From Streptomyces sp. R28 (GTDB lineage Bacteria > Actinomycetota > Actinomycetes > Streptomycetales > Streptomycetaceae): a DNA stretch of 64,000 nucleotides. The stretch lies in assembly GCF_041052385.1 (NCBI RefSeq), contig NZ_CP163439.1, positions 558,001 to 622,000 on the forward strand. The letters run 5' to 3'. This document shows, piece by piece, positions 51,201-59,262 of the stretch (positions are counted from its first letter, which is position 1; each line of letters begins with the position of its first letter). Under the pieces are notes generated by a model, which saw only the letters and a program-made list of their open reading frames with translations, had not been told where the DNA came from and did not search any database. The position numbers were made by a program, and so were the translations under genes.

Positions 51201-52861
51201 CCGACCTCAACGCGCTGGTGGAAGCGGTGCGCGAGGCTGCGGAGCTCACCGGCTGCGCCCCGCAGCCCAGCCCCTGGCTGCCCCCGCTCGGCCACTCCGT
51301 GCTGATCGACGACCTGCCGCAGCCCGAGCCGACCGACGACTCCCGACTGTCCCCGGTGGCCTGGGCCCTGTCGGACCTGCCCGGCGCCCAGGCGCAGCTG
51401 CCGGTGCGGCTGGACCTCGCCGCCTTCGGCCACCTGTACGTCATCGGCATCCCGCGCTCCGGCCGGTCGCAGGTGCTGCGGACCATGGCCGGGGCGCTGG
51501 CCCGGGCCCACACCTCCGCGGACGTGCATCTGTACGGCATCGACTTCGGGGGCGGCGCGCTGTCGGCCCTGGGCATGCTGCCGCACTGCGGCGCGGTCGT
51601 GCCGCGCGGCGACACCGAGCGGCTGGAGCGACTGTTCACCCGGCTCGACGCCGAACTGCACCGCCGCCAGGAGCTGCTGACCCAGCATCACGCGGCGAAC
51701 CTCTCGGAACTCCGCGCGATCGTCCCCGCCTCTTCCCGCCCGGCGCACGTGCTGCTGCTCGTCGACGGCTGGGACGCGCTCGTCGACCTCATCGCCGAGC
51801 ACAACGGCGGGCGGCAGATGGACCAGCTGAACCGTCTGCTCAGGGAAGGCGCCGCCTCGGGGCTGCATGTCGTGGCCACCTCCGAGCGGGCCCTGCTGGG
51901 CGGGCGGGCCAGCGCGCTCAACGACAACAAGCTGCTGCTGCGCCTCAACGACCGTTCCGACTACCACGTCGTCGGGAAGCGCCCTCGTGACCTGCCCGAC
52001 GTGATCAGATCCGGACAGGGCTGGACCTCCGACGGAGCCGAGATCCAGGTGGCGTTGCTCGCGCCCGGGGCCACCGGTCAGGAGCAGGCGGAGGCGCTGC
52101 GCGCCATCGGCGCCGAGGCGACCCGCCGCGACGCCGGACTGCCCGCCGCCCGACGGCCCGTGCGGATCGGCACCCTGCCGGCGAAAGTGGAGTTCACGGA
52201 CGCGTACGAGAAGGTGCCCCAGGAACTGCGCCGGCCCATGTGGGGCCTGCTCGGGCTGGGCGGCGACGACGTCGCACCCGTCGGCGTGGACTTCGCGGGC
52301 CCGTCGCCGACGCTCGTGGTCGCCGGGCCGCCCGGGTCGGGCCGCAGCACCACGCTGGCGAGCCTGGCGGTCTCCCTGCTCGCCTCCGGCACCCGGCTCG
52401 TCGTCCTCACGCCACGGGAGTCGCCGCTGCGTGCGCTGAACGGTCATCCGGGCGTACGGCTGCTCACCGCGCCGTCCCCCACGGCACAGGAGCTCGCCGC
52501 CGCACTGGGCAGCGACAGCGAGCCCCGCGTGGTGATCGTCGACGACGCCGACCTGCTGATCCTGCCGGCGATCGACCAGGATCTGCGCGCCCTGGTCGAA
52601 TCCGGCCGGGACCGCGGGATCGGCGTGGCGGCCGGTGTCACCGGGGAGACGATGGCGGCAGCCATGGGCTGGCTCAGCGCCCTGAAGCGGCACCGCCGGG
52701 GCGTCCTCCTCGACCCTCAGAGCGTGATGGAGGGCGACATCCTGGGCGTGCGCCTGACCCATGCCCATATGCGCAACCGCAGGCCCGGCCGGGGTCTGAC
52801 CGTCGACCAGCGCTCCGGGGAGCTGATCAGCGTGCAGATCCCCGAGACGACTCTCGACTGA
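48272..52861 (+). CDS. eccC: type VII secretion ATPase EccC/EssC (FHA N-terminus, three FtsK/SpoIIIE domains)
   Basis: A 1,529-residue motor for WXG100-protein export. The N-terminus has a ubiquitin-like part and an FHA-like part to about 250. Two TM helices lie near 300-340 (FLVAVAPMFMGLGSVLIF and the next). Then come three ATPase domains. D1: Walker A GTTGSGKSE near 713 and Walker B LVIVIDEFATL near 813. D2: Walker A GIPRSGRSQ near 1062, with Lys replaced by Arg, and Walker B LLLVDGWDALV. D3: Walker A GPPGSGRST near 1352, with Lys replaced by Arg, and Walker B VVIVDDADLL. The single-chain FHA-bearing layout resembles Gram-positive EssC more than mycobacterial EccCa/EccCb. The ATG at 48272 has GGGGAG upstream. 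Confidence 0.93.
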   Translation: MKLLITTVADGDPSSRQDVVLSADAATPVRDVAEQLARLRADAPASVPDQAPVCYLGDDPLSPGAPLAGTPVMDGSVLGLGAPVPRAGAEYGPQRFAMPQPQRVDHSPVVELQVVGGPDAGRVYALGVGSHGIGPLEGSAVPLQGRGLPSDGIRISVRPDGSAIVELPQDGTARLSVPEPPEHRGRPNVELLPLAEQDEEDAEDEAAEVEGADTAALPDGWEPWPLGGELAFGEYLLRLTEPTQRDAAVVPSEGGGGLDYNRPPRILPHLEPERFRLPGPPEPPGRRPIPFLVAVAPMFMGLGSVLIFHSYYYLLFMFMSPMLMAANHVSGRRTARKDFEEKSRTYRLRRASLEEDVRQKVVTEQRLRSESAPDPALAGLWGVGPGRRLWERRRGDPDHLALRLGTASQPSLLGIDDTAREDNHTSVHWTIPDAPVSVDLEHCGVVGLAGETGPVQALARWMTAQAAVLHTPRDLRIVVLTDKASEESWDWARWLPHSRDGLPGSRGGALTLIGNDPETVANRVAELVSTLRTRQRAAESTMSKALLSEPDVLVVMDGARRLRDVPGVVSILKEGPAVRIFPVCLDHEERLLPEECTAVVRYENHRLTLRRTGQPAIPDIRPDLVEPAWCERLARGIAPIHDVTPDASEGLPDRVGLLDLLGLPEPSGEDVAARWARRPASTEVLVGAGYDGPAAFDLVKDGPHGLVAGTTGSGKSELLQTLVAALAAVNRPDELTFVLVDYKGGSAFKDCVRLPHTLGMVTDLDSHLVQRALTSLSAELTRREHILAAAGAKDLPEYQTMRRRDPELEPVPRLVIVIDEFATLFREIPDFIPGLVSIAQRGRSLGIHLILATQRPAGVVNADIRANTNLRIALRVTDPSESQDVIDTKDAVSISPSTPGRALARLGHGTVVPFQTAYSGAVRPGATPVRQPQRATEAETPRIWGTELPWQRLGRAVGMPSAETEPTASPVVDDSPTDLNALVEAVREAAELTGCAPQPSPWLPPLGHSVLIDDLPQPEPTDDSRLSPVAWALSDLPGAQAQLPVRLDLAAFGHLYVIGIPRSGRSQVLRTMAGALARAHTSADVHLYGIDFGGGALSALGMLPHCGAVVPRGDTERLERLFTRLDAELHRRQELLTQHHAANLSELRAIVPASSRPAHVLLLVDGWDALVDLIAEHNGGRQMDQLNRLLREGAASGLHVVATSERALLGGRASALNDNKLLLRLNDRSDYHVVGKRPRDLPDVIRSGQGWTSDGAEIQVALLAPGATGQEQAEALRAIGAEATRRDAGLPAARRPVRIGTLPAKVEFTDAYEKVPQELRRPMWGLLGLGGDDVAPVGVDFAGPSPTLVVAGPPGSGRSTTLASLAVSLLASGTRLVVLTPRESPLRALNGHPGVRLLTAPSPTAQELAAALGSDSEPRVVIVDDADLLILPAIDQDLRALVESGRDRGIGVAAGVTGETMAAAMGWLSALKRHRRGVLLDPQSVMEGDILGVRLTHAHMRNRRPGRGLTVDQRSGELISVQIPETTLD

Positions 52862-54800
52862 CGACGGCCGCGGGTGCGGCGCAGGCGCCTGCGCCGCACG
52901 CCGTCAGCCACTCGTCGAAGTCGGCGTCGTAGCGGGTGCCGATGTCGGAGGCGTAGACGGCGTATCCGCCCGCGTAGTCCCCGGCGCGGAAGCGGGCGAG
53001 CATGCGGTGGACGTCGGCCGGGTGCTTCTCGAACATGTACCGGACCGCGAGGTAGCCCCAGGGGTAGGTGCGGGTCACGTCACTGTTGGCGTAGGTGTTC
53101 TGGAACAGCGTGCTCAGCCGGTACGTGTGCTTGCCCGCCTCCGCGACCGCCTGCGCGTCGGTGATCCGCCGGTAGCCGTAGGAGACGTACTCGGCCACGC
53201 CCTCGATCCACCACACGTCCGGCACCGACGTCTGCTGGGCGAAGTCGCCCTTCATGTCGTACCGGGCGTCCAGGTAGTGCGTGTACTCGTGGTTGAGGTT
53301 CCAGATCCTGGCCGCGTGCCCCTCGTCCCGGCTCTTCTGGTACATGACCGCGAGCGGTTTGTTGTCGGGGGCCGCCGGATCTCCGATCAGGGTCATGCCG
53401 CCGTTGTCCGTGCTGATCCCGAAGATCGCCCCGGCGTAGGTCCGGTAGTCGGCGCTGCCGGCGAAGACGACGAGGTCGAGGGTCGACAGATACTGCCCGG
53501 GTATGGGGCCGTCGTTCCGCACGAGATCGTGGAAGTACCGGTCCTGGCCCAGCACACTGGCGCACGCCGCGTCGAGATCGGCCGCGTTGAGAGCCTGGGC
53601 CCGGATGGTGTGCGTGGCGTCGCAGGAGTGGGCGATCGGCAGGACGGCCCTGGTCAGCTGTCCGGCGAGGTCGCAGACGCCGTAGTAGGAGCAGTTGGGG
53701 CCGTCGTAGTACTCGGCCTGGGTCGCCACCGCCACCCACAGCCCGGCCGTGGGGCCGGTGATCCGCGACGCGTCCAGCAGGCCCTTGGTCAGGGGCCGGA
53801 CCGTGGCGTGCAGCGCCGGGTGCTCGACGTAACGGGCCAGGTTCATACCGGCGTTGGAGACCAGGTAGGCGTTGTCGGTGGCGAGCAGGTCCAGGTGGTT
53901 CATGGCGAACGCGTGCAGGGTCCGGGCGATGTACGGGTCGGCGGTGACCGTCTTGACGTACTCCGCGTTCCAATTGCCGCGCCAGAGGGGGGTGTAGACG
54001 GCGTTGACGGCGGCCAGCATGCTGCGGACGGCGTCGTAGGAGCTGTCGTATGCGTTGAGCGTCCGCCGGTAGACCTTCAGATAGCGGGCCTGCTGGTCGG
54101 CGCTGTCGGTGAGGATGACGACCTCGCCGAGCACGTCGCCGTTGGCCGCGGTGACGTCCCTGGAGTGGGGGCGCGCGAAGAAGGTGTCCAGGCCGCCGGT
54201 GGTGTTGCGGGCCAGGGGTGCGCCGTACGGGCCGACGTCGGCCGGGTGGTTGAACTGCACGTAGTAGCCGGCGCGCAGGAACAGGACGAGCTGCCATACG
54301 CGGGCCGAGTTGTCGCCGCGATAGATCCGCGCGGCACTCGTGAACGCCTTCGCGACGGTGACCATCTGGGGCTCGCGGAAGATGTCGCGGGCCTGCGAAC
54401 CGGTCACCGCGAACAGGCTGTTGACGCATGCGGTGGTCGAGGCCTTGACGAACGCGACGAGTTCGGCGCCGGTCCGGCGGCCGAAGTCGTCCGGGCTGCA
54501 CGAGTCCGCCTTCGCAGCGGCGCCCGTACGCGGAGGGGTCGGTGCGGACGTCGGTGCCAGGGGCGGGAGTTGGGCCGGGGTGAGCGGCTGCCCCTGCACG
54601 GCGGGACGGACGGCGGGGTTGACGCGCGCACCGGTCGGCGGCGGGGGCTGCGTCGGCTTCCGGGGCGAGGCCACGGCAGCGGTGGGGCCGGTGTCGGCCG
54701 GTGGCGCCGCGAGTGCGGGCGTCGACAGCAGGCCGGAGAGCATGGCGCAGACGGCGAGTGGGCCGGCCATGCGTCTGGGCAGCACGAAGCGGTAGCGCAT
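52827..54800 (-). CDS. secreted M9-type collagenase (gluzincin metallopeptidase)
   Basis: A 657-residue secreted enzyme. The signal peptide is RRMAGPLAVCAMLSGLLSTP and ends near ALAA. A Pro-rich stretch follows to about 105. The zinc site is HEYTH near residue 504, with the downstream Glu ligand in WWIEGVAEYVSYG, as in family M9. C-terminal PKD or collagen-binding domains are absent, so it is a catalytic-core form. The ATG at 54800 has GGAGGAACC before it. Its 3' end overlaps the ATPase gene by 35 bp, tail to tail, so the two transcripts are antisense in the overlap. Confidence 0.9.
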   Translation of the reverse strand: MRYRFVLPRRMAGPLAVCAMLSGLLSTPALAAPPADTGPTAAVASPRKPTQPPPPTGARVNPAVRPAVQGQPLTPAQLPPLAPTSAPTPPRTGAAAKADSCSPDDFGRRTGAELVAFVKASTTACVNSLFAVTGSQARDIFREPQMVTVAKAFTSAARIYRGDNSARVWQLVLFLRAGYYVQFNHPADVGPYGAPLARNTTGGLDTFFARPHSRDVTAANGDVLGEVVILTDSADQQARYLKVYRRTLNAYDSSYDAVRSMLAAVNAVYTPLWRGNWNAEYVKTVTADPYIARTLHAFAMNHLDLLATDNAYLVSNAGMNLARYVEHPALHATVRPLTKGLLDASRITGPTAGLWVAVATQAEYYDGPNCSYYGVCDLAGQLTRAVLPIAHSCDATHTIRAQALNAADLDAACASVLGQDRYFHDLVRNDGPIPGQYLSTLDLVVFAGSADYRTYAGAIFGISTDNGGMTLIGDPAAPDNKPLAVMYQKSRDEGHAARIWNLNHEYTHYLDARYDMKGDFAQQTSVPDVWWIEGVAEYVSYGYRRITDAQAVAEAGKHTYRLSTLFQNTYANSDVTRTYPWGYLAVRYMFEKHPADVHRMLARFRAGDYAGGYAVYASDIGTRYDADFDEWLTACGAGACAAPAAVVSRESSRGSAR

Positions 54801-54947
54801 CTGGGTTCCTCCACGGATGGGATGCGCCTCGATACGGGTGCTGAGGCGTGTGAGGCACTGTCCCAGCGCCGGCCTGCCCCAACAATGGCGTGTGACATAG
54901 CACATGGCACTGCTGAGCCATAACGTCCGCGGCCGCCCCCGTGGCCG

Positions 54948-55907
54948 CTACACCCCGGGCAGGCTCCAGGTGCGTGCGGCCCAGGCCCTCAAGTGCGGGG
55001 ACTGCGCGGCGAGTTCGCGGTAGGCGGCGGTGGCGGACTGGAACAGCGTCTCGGCGAGTTCGCCGGCCACGGTTTCAGGCCGCCAGGCCAGGACGTAGCG
55101 GCACCACAGCGGCGTACCGATCAGCGGTTTGACGACGACGTGCGGGATCGGCCGCAGCGTGGGCTGTACGAGGGACACGCCGAGCCCGTCGGCGATCATT
55201 CCCTGCAACTGCAGCTGGTCGCCGAGGAATTCGTGCACGGTGGCAGGTGTGAAGCCGGCCGCCGCGCACGCGGCATGGAAGACGCCGGGCCAGCCGGCCC
55301 CGTCGTCGGGCGTGACGAACCACGCCTCTCCGGCCAGGTCGGCAAGCCCGATCTGCGGGCGGTGCCGGAGCGGATGACGGGACGGCAGGGCCACGAACGT
55401 CGGCTCGGTGACGATGCCTCGATGGACCACCGCGTCCGAGTGCTCCAGCTCCCTGCCGGGGTAGTCCGCGGCGATGGCCGCGTCCACCGTGCCGTCCTGA
55501 AGGAGTTCGACGATCCGCGAGGAGGCGTACACGCTGCTCACGGCGAGCGGGACGTCGGGCAGCCGGGCACGGACCCCGGAGACCATGCCGGCCAGCATCG
55601 GCGAGTTGGTCGCCGCGACGCGCAGGGTCCGGCGCGCGGCAGCGGCCCCGGCGGCGGGACGGCGCCCGATCGCGTCGGCGCGGGTCAGGACGTCGCGGGC
55701 CTGAGCCACCACCTCGACGCCGTAGCCGGTCGGCCGCACCCCCGTCGGCCCGCGCTCGAACAGCGGCTCACCGAAGTGCCGCTCGATCCGCCGGAGTTGG
55801 GTGCTGATCCCGGGCTGCGAGTACCCCAGCTCCGCGGCCGCCCGGCCCACGCTCCCCGCGTCGGCGATCGCGCACAGCACCCGCAGATGCCTAAGTTCCA
55901 GATCCAT
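54948..55907 (-). CDS. LysR-family transcriptional regulator
   Basis: A 319-residue regulator. The helix-turn-helix lies in residues about 1-60 (DLELRHLRVLCAIADAGSVG, AAELGYSQPGISTQLRRIER), followed by a substrate-binding domain (VDAAIAADYPGRELEHSDAVV). It is divergent from the GAPDH gene across 162 bp and could regulate itself, the GAPDH gene or the collagenase gene. The ATG at 55907 has GGGGGGAAGTGA before it. Confidence 0.9.
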   Translation of the reverse strand: MDLELRHLRVLCAIADAGSVGRAAAELGYSQPGISTQLRRIERHFGEPLFERGPTGVRPTGYGVEVVAQARDVLTRADAIGRRPAAGAAAARRTLRVAATNSPMLAGMVSGVRARLPDVPLAVSSVYASSRIVELLQDGTVDAAIAADYPGRELEHSDAVVHRGIVTEPTFVALPSRHPLRHRPQIGLADLAGEAWFVTPDDGAGWPGVFHAACAAAGFTPATVHEFLGDQLQLQGMIADGLGVSLVQPTLRPIPHVVVKPLIGTPLWCRYVLAWRPETVAGELAETLFQSATAAYRELAAQSPHLRAWAARTWSLPGV

Positions 55908-56038
55908 ACGGTCACTTCCCCCCTCGTGCCCACAAGGCGCCCCCAAGGGAGCGTTCTACACAGAACGCCTCAATATCGGGCATTACCATGTCCGCGGACC
56001 CCCCTTTGAACGATCATCGCCACGAGTGGTTAGCATAT

Positions 56039-56069
56039 GAGCGCTACCTAGCTCGAAAGATAGGCGCTC
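56039..56069 (+). other. hairpin directly abutting the gap start codon
   Basis: GAGCGC (56039-56044) pairs with GCGCTC (56064-56069), which ends immediately before the GTG at 56070. In mRNA the ribosome binding site and start would lie close to the stem, a possible translational switch. Confidence 0.4.
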
Positions 56070-57515
56070 GTGACTGTCAACGACGACTCGTTCACCAACT
56101 GGAAGAACCGCGAGGAGATCGCGGAGTCGATGATCCCGATCATCGGGAAGCTGCACCGTGAGCGGGACGTCACCGTCCTGCTGCACAGCCGCTCCTTGGT
56201 GAACAAGTCGGTGGTCAGCATCCTGAAGACGCACCGGTTCGCCCGGCAGATCGCCGGCGAGGAGCTCTCGGTCACCGAGACCCTGCCCTTCCTCCAGGCG
56301 CTCGCCTCGCTCGACCTCGGTCCGTCCCAGATCGACATCGGCATGCTGGCCGCGACGTACAAGACCGACGACCGCGGTCTGTCGGTGGCGGCGTTCACCG
56401 CCGAGGCCGTCGCCGGTGCCACCGGCGCCAACAAGATCGAGCGCGGCGAGGGGCGCGACGCCGTCCTCTACGGCTTCGGCCGCATCGGCCGCCTGGTCGC
56501 CCGGCTGCTCATCGAGAAGTCCGGCTCGGGCAACGGCCTGCGGCTGCGCGCCATCGTTGTGCGGGGCGGTGGCGACCAGGACATCGTCAAGCGGGCCTCG
56601 CTGCTGCGCCGTGACTCCATCCACGGCCAGTTCCAGGGCACGATCACCGTCGACGAGGCGAACAGCACGATCATCGCCAACGGCAACGAGATCAAGGTGA
56701 TCTACGCCAACGACCCGTCCGAGGTCGACTACACGGCGTACGGCATCAAGAACGCCATCCTCATCGACAACACGGGCAAGTGGCGCGACCGCGAGGGCCT
56801 GTCCAAGCACCTGCGCCCCGGCATCGACAAGGTCGTGCTGACCGCGCCCGGCAAGGGCGACGTCCCCAACATCGTGCACGGCGTCAACCACGACACCATC
56901 AAGCCGGACGAGCAGATCCTGTCCTGCGCCTCCTGCACCACCAACGCCATAGTCCCCCCGCTGAAGGCGATGGACGACGAGTTCGGTGTGCTGCGCGGCC
57001 ATGTGGAGACCGTCCACTCGTTCACCAACGACCAGAACCTGCTGGACAACTACCACAAGTCCGAGCGCCGCGGCCGCAGTGCGCCGCTGAACATGGTCAT
57101 CACCGAGACCGGGGCCGCCTCGGCCGTCGCCAAGGCGCTGCCCGACCTCAAGGCGAAGATCACCGGCAGCTCGATCCGCGTCCCGGTGCCGGACGTCTCG
57201 ATCGCGATCCTGAACCTCCAGCTCGCGCGTGAGACCGACCGCCAGGAGGTCCTCGACTACCTGCGCGACGTGTCGCTGACCTCGCCGCTGCGGCGCCAGA
57301 TCGACTTCATCACGGCCCCCGACGCGGTCTCCAGCGACTTCATCGGTTCGCGGCACGCCTCGATCGTGGACGCCGGAGCCCTGAAGGTCGAGGGCGACAA
57401 CGCGATCCTCTACCTCTGGTACGACAACGAGTTCGGCTATTCCTGCCAGGTCATCCGAGTCGTCCAGCACGTCTCGGGAGTCGAGTACCCGACTTACCCG
57501 GCACCGGCGGTCTGA
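56070..57515 (+). CDS. gap: glyceraldehyde-3-phosphate dehydrogenase, long form
   Basis: A 481-residue NAD(P)-dependent enzyme of central carbon metabolism. It has an N-terminal extension of about 125 residues before the Rossmann motif YGFGRIGRLVARLL near 130. The catalytic Cys is in SCASCTTNAIVPP near 292. VPVPDVSIAILNLQ and WYDNEFGYSCQVIRV are also family hallmarks. The extra N-terminal segment marks the long actinobacterial form, often thought to work in the gluconeogenic direction, but direction is not shown here. The GTG at 56070 is used. Confidence 0.95.
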   Translation: MTVNDDSFTNWKNREEIAESMIPIIGKLHRERDVTVLLHSRSLVNKSVVSILKTHRFARQIAGEELSVTETLPFLQALASLDLGPSQIDIGMLAATYKTDDRGLSVAAFTAEAVAGATGANKIERGEGRDAVLYGFGRIGRLVARLLIEKSGSGNGLRLRAIVVRGGGDQDIVKRASLLRRDSIHGQFQGTITVDEANSTIIANGNEIKVIYANDPSEVDYTAYGIKNAILIDNTGKWRDREGLSKHLRPGIDKVVLTAPGKGDVPNIVHGVNHDTIKPDEQILSCASCTTNAIVPPLKAMDDEFGVLRGHVETVHSFTNDQNLLDNYHKSERRGRSAPLNMVITETGAASAVAKALPDLKAKITGSSIRVPVPDVSIAILNLQLARETDRQEVLDYLRDVSLTSPLRRQIDFITAPDAVSSDFIGSRHASIVDAGALKVEGDNAILYLWYDNEFGYSCQVIRVVQHVSGVEYPTYPAPAV

Positions 57516-57550
57516 TCCCACCGCACCGACCCGAACCGCCCCGACTCGAC

Positions 57551-57590
57551 CCGACCCGCCTGCCGGCAGCGAATGCGGCAGGCGGGTCGG
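57551..57590. terminator. bidirectional hairpin terminator between gap and the TPP-enzyme gene
   Basis: CCGACCCGCCTGCCG (57551-57565) and CGGCAGGCGGGTCGG (57576-57590) form a perfect 15-bp stem between two convergent genes. Confidence 0.85.
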
Positions 57591-57618
57591 TGCGTTTGCG
57601 CCGGCCTCGAACCGGTGC

Positions 57619-59262
57619 TCAGTGGCCGCGGAAAGCCTCCTCCAGCCACCAGGACCCGTGGTCGGCGACCACCTTGGCGTCGACGAGCAACGGCGCGGAC
57701 CGCGGGCCGGCGACCCAGTCCGCCACGGCCTTCAGATCAGCCCGCGTGCGAACGGTCACCGCCTCGAAGCCGTAGCCCCGCCCGATGGCGGCGATGTCCG
57801 TCGGCGGGAAGCGGACCGTGTCCAGCGGGTGCCCGTCGGGACCGAAGTGGTGCACCTCGGCGCCGTAGGCCTCGTCGTCGTACACGACGACCACCATGGG
57901 CAGCCCGAGCCGACGGACGGTGTCCAGCTCCACGGCGCTCATCAGCGCACCGCCGTCGCCGAGCGCTGCCACGGGCAGCCGGTCCGGCTGCGCCAGCGCC
58001 GCCCCGATCGTGGTCGCCAGCCCCAGGCCGATCGACTGGAACGCCTGGGTGAAGCAGAAGCCCCTCTCGTCCGGCACCGACAGATACGCGCTCGGGTAAC
58101 CCATGAAGTTGCCGGAGTCCACGCCGACCACCCGCTCCGCGGGCAGGATGTCGTCGAGCGCGGCACTCAACGTCCGCGGATCGATCCGCTCACGTGTGCT
58201 CGTGTCCTCGTACGGCACGTCACGCCGGCGCAGGCGTGCGGTGAGGGCCGCACCGACCTCGGCGGTCCGGTAGCCCTCCCGCTGTCCGCCGACGTCTGCC
58301 TCGACCACCTCGCGTGCGGTGAGCCGGACGTCGCCGGTGACACCGAGGTGCACCGGCCGGTGCACGCCGAGTGCGGACGAGTCGTCGTCGACCTGTACGA
58401 CGGTCGCGTCGGCGCCGATGAGACGGCCGTGCCGCATGGTCCACATGTTGAGGGCGCAGCCCCAGCCGACGATCAGGTCCGCGCCCTGGATCAGCTCGGC
58501 GGCCAAAGGCGAGGCGAAGCCGCCGGAGACGTCCAGGGACCAGGGGCTGCCGTGGAAGAGCCCGCGGGCGACGGCCGACGTCGCCAGCAGCGCGCCACAG
58601 CGCTCGGCGAGCGTCTCCAGGGCCTCCCGGCTGCCGGGTCCCCGCGCGCCCCGGCCCGCCACGAAGACCGGTCGCCGGGACTGGCCGAGGAGCTCCGCCA
58701 AGGCCGCCACATCAGCCGGGACCGGCTCCACCGCGGCCGGTTGCTGCGGTGGAGCTGCCTGCGCCAGGGCGCCGTCGGGAACATCCAGGGCCTGCACGGG
58801 AAGGGGGAGGTTGAGCAGGACCGTACGCCGCTCCCGCACGGCCAGCCGTACTGCCGCGCACGCCTGCCCGACCGCTTCCTCCGCCGACGTGACCCGAACC
58901 GCGACCGCGCCCACCGCGTGCGCCAACGCCTCCTGGTCGACATAGAAGTTGGACCTGGGCTCGGTCACCTCGGCCGCGAGCACGACGAGCGGTGTACGGC
59001 TCTTGGCCGCCTCCGCGATTCCGGTCACCGCGTTCGTCAGGCCGGGCCCCTGGTGCACGCTCACCACCGCGACGGTGCCGCTGGTCCGGGCGTAGGCGTC
59101 GGCCATCGTCGCAGCGCCGCCCTCGTGGCGTGCGGCGACGAACCGCGCCCCCGCGGCGACCATCGCGTTCGTCACGTGGAAGTTGCCCGATCCCACGACC
59201 CCGAAGACCTGGCCGACCCCGGCCTCGCACAGCGCCCGGCCGACCGCTTCCGCCACGTTCAT
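57619..59262 (-). CDS. thiamine-diphosphate-dependent enzyme (acetolactate synthase/benzoylformate decarboxylase-like)
   Basis: A 547-residue ThDP enzyme of the 2-oxoacid decarboxylase/synthase superfamily. The catalytic Glu is in ARHEGGAATMADAYARTSG. Binding of ThDP-Mg uses LGDGGALMSAVELDT and VVYDDEAYG. The N-terminus has FGVVGSGNFHVTNAM. The reaction cannot be read. It is translationally coupled (ATGA overlap) to the cyclase-family gene upstream, so both likely act on one substrate: the cyclase opens or hydrolyses it, and this enzyme decarboxylates or condenses the product. Confidence 0.88.
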   Translation of the reverse strand: MNVAEAVGRALCEAGVGQVFGVVGSGNFHVTNAMVAAGARFVAARHEGGAATMADAYARTSGTVAVVSVHQGPGLTNAVTGIAEAAKSRTPLVVLAAEVTEPRSNFYVDQEALAHAVGAVAVRVTSAEEAVGQACAAVRLAVRERRTVLLNLPLPVQALDVPDGALAQAAPPQQPAAVEPVPADVAALAELLGQSRRPVFVAGRGARGPGSREALETLAERCGALLATSAVARGLFHGSPWSLDVSGGFASPLAAELIQGADLIVGWGCALNMWTMRHGRLIGADATVVQVDDDSSALGVHRPVHLGVTGDVRLTAREVVEADVGGQREGYRTAEVGAALTARLRRRDVPYEDTSTRERIDPRTLSAALDDILPAERVVGVDSGNFMGYPSAYLSVPDERGFCFTQAFQSIGLGLATTIGAALAQPDRLPVAALGDGGALMSAVELDTVRRLGLPMVVVVYDDEAYGAEVHHFGPDGHPLDTVRFPPTDIAAIGRGYGFEAVTVRTRADLKAVADWVAGPRSAPLLVDAKVVADHGSWWLEEAFRGH

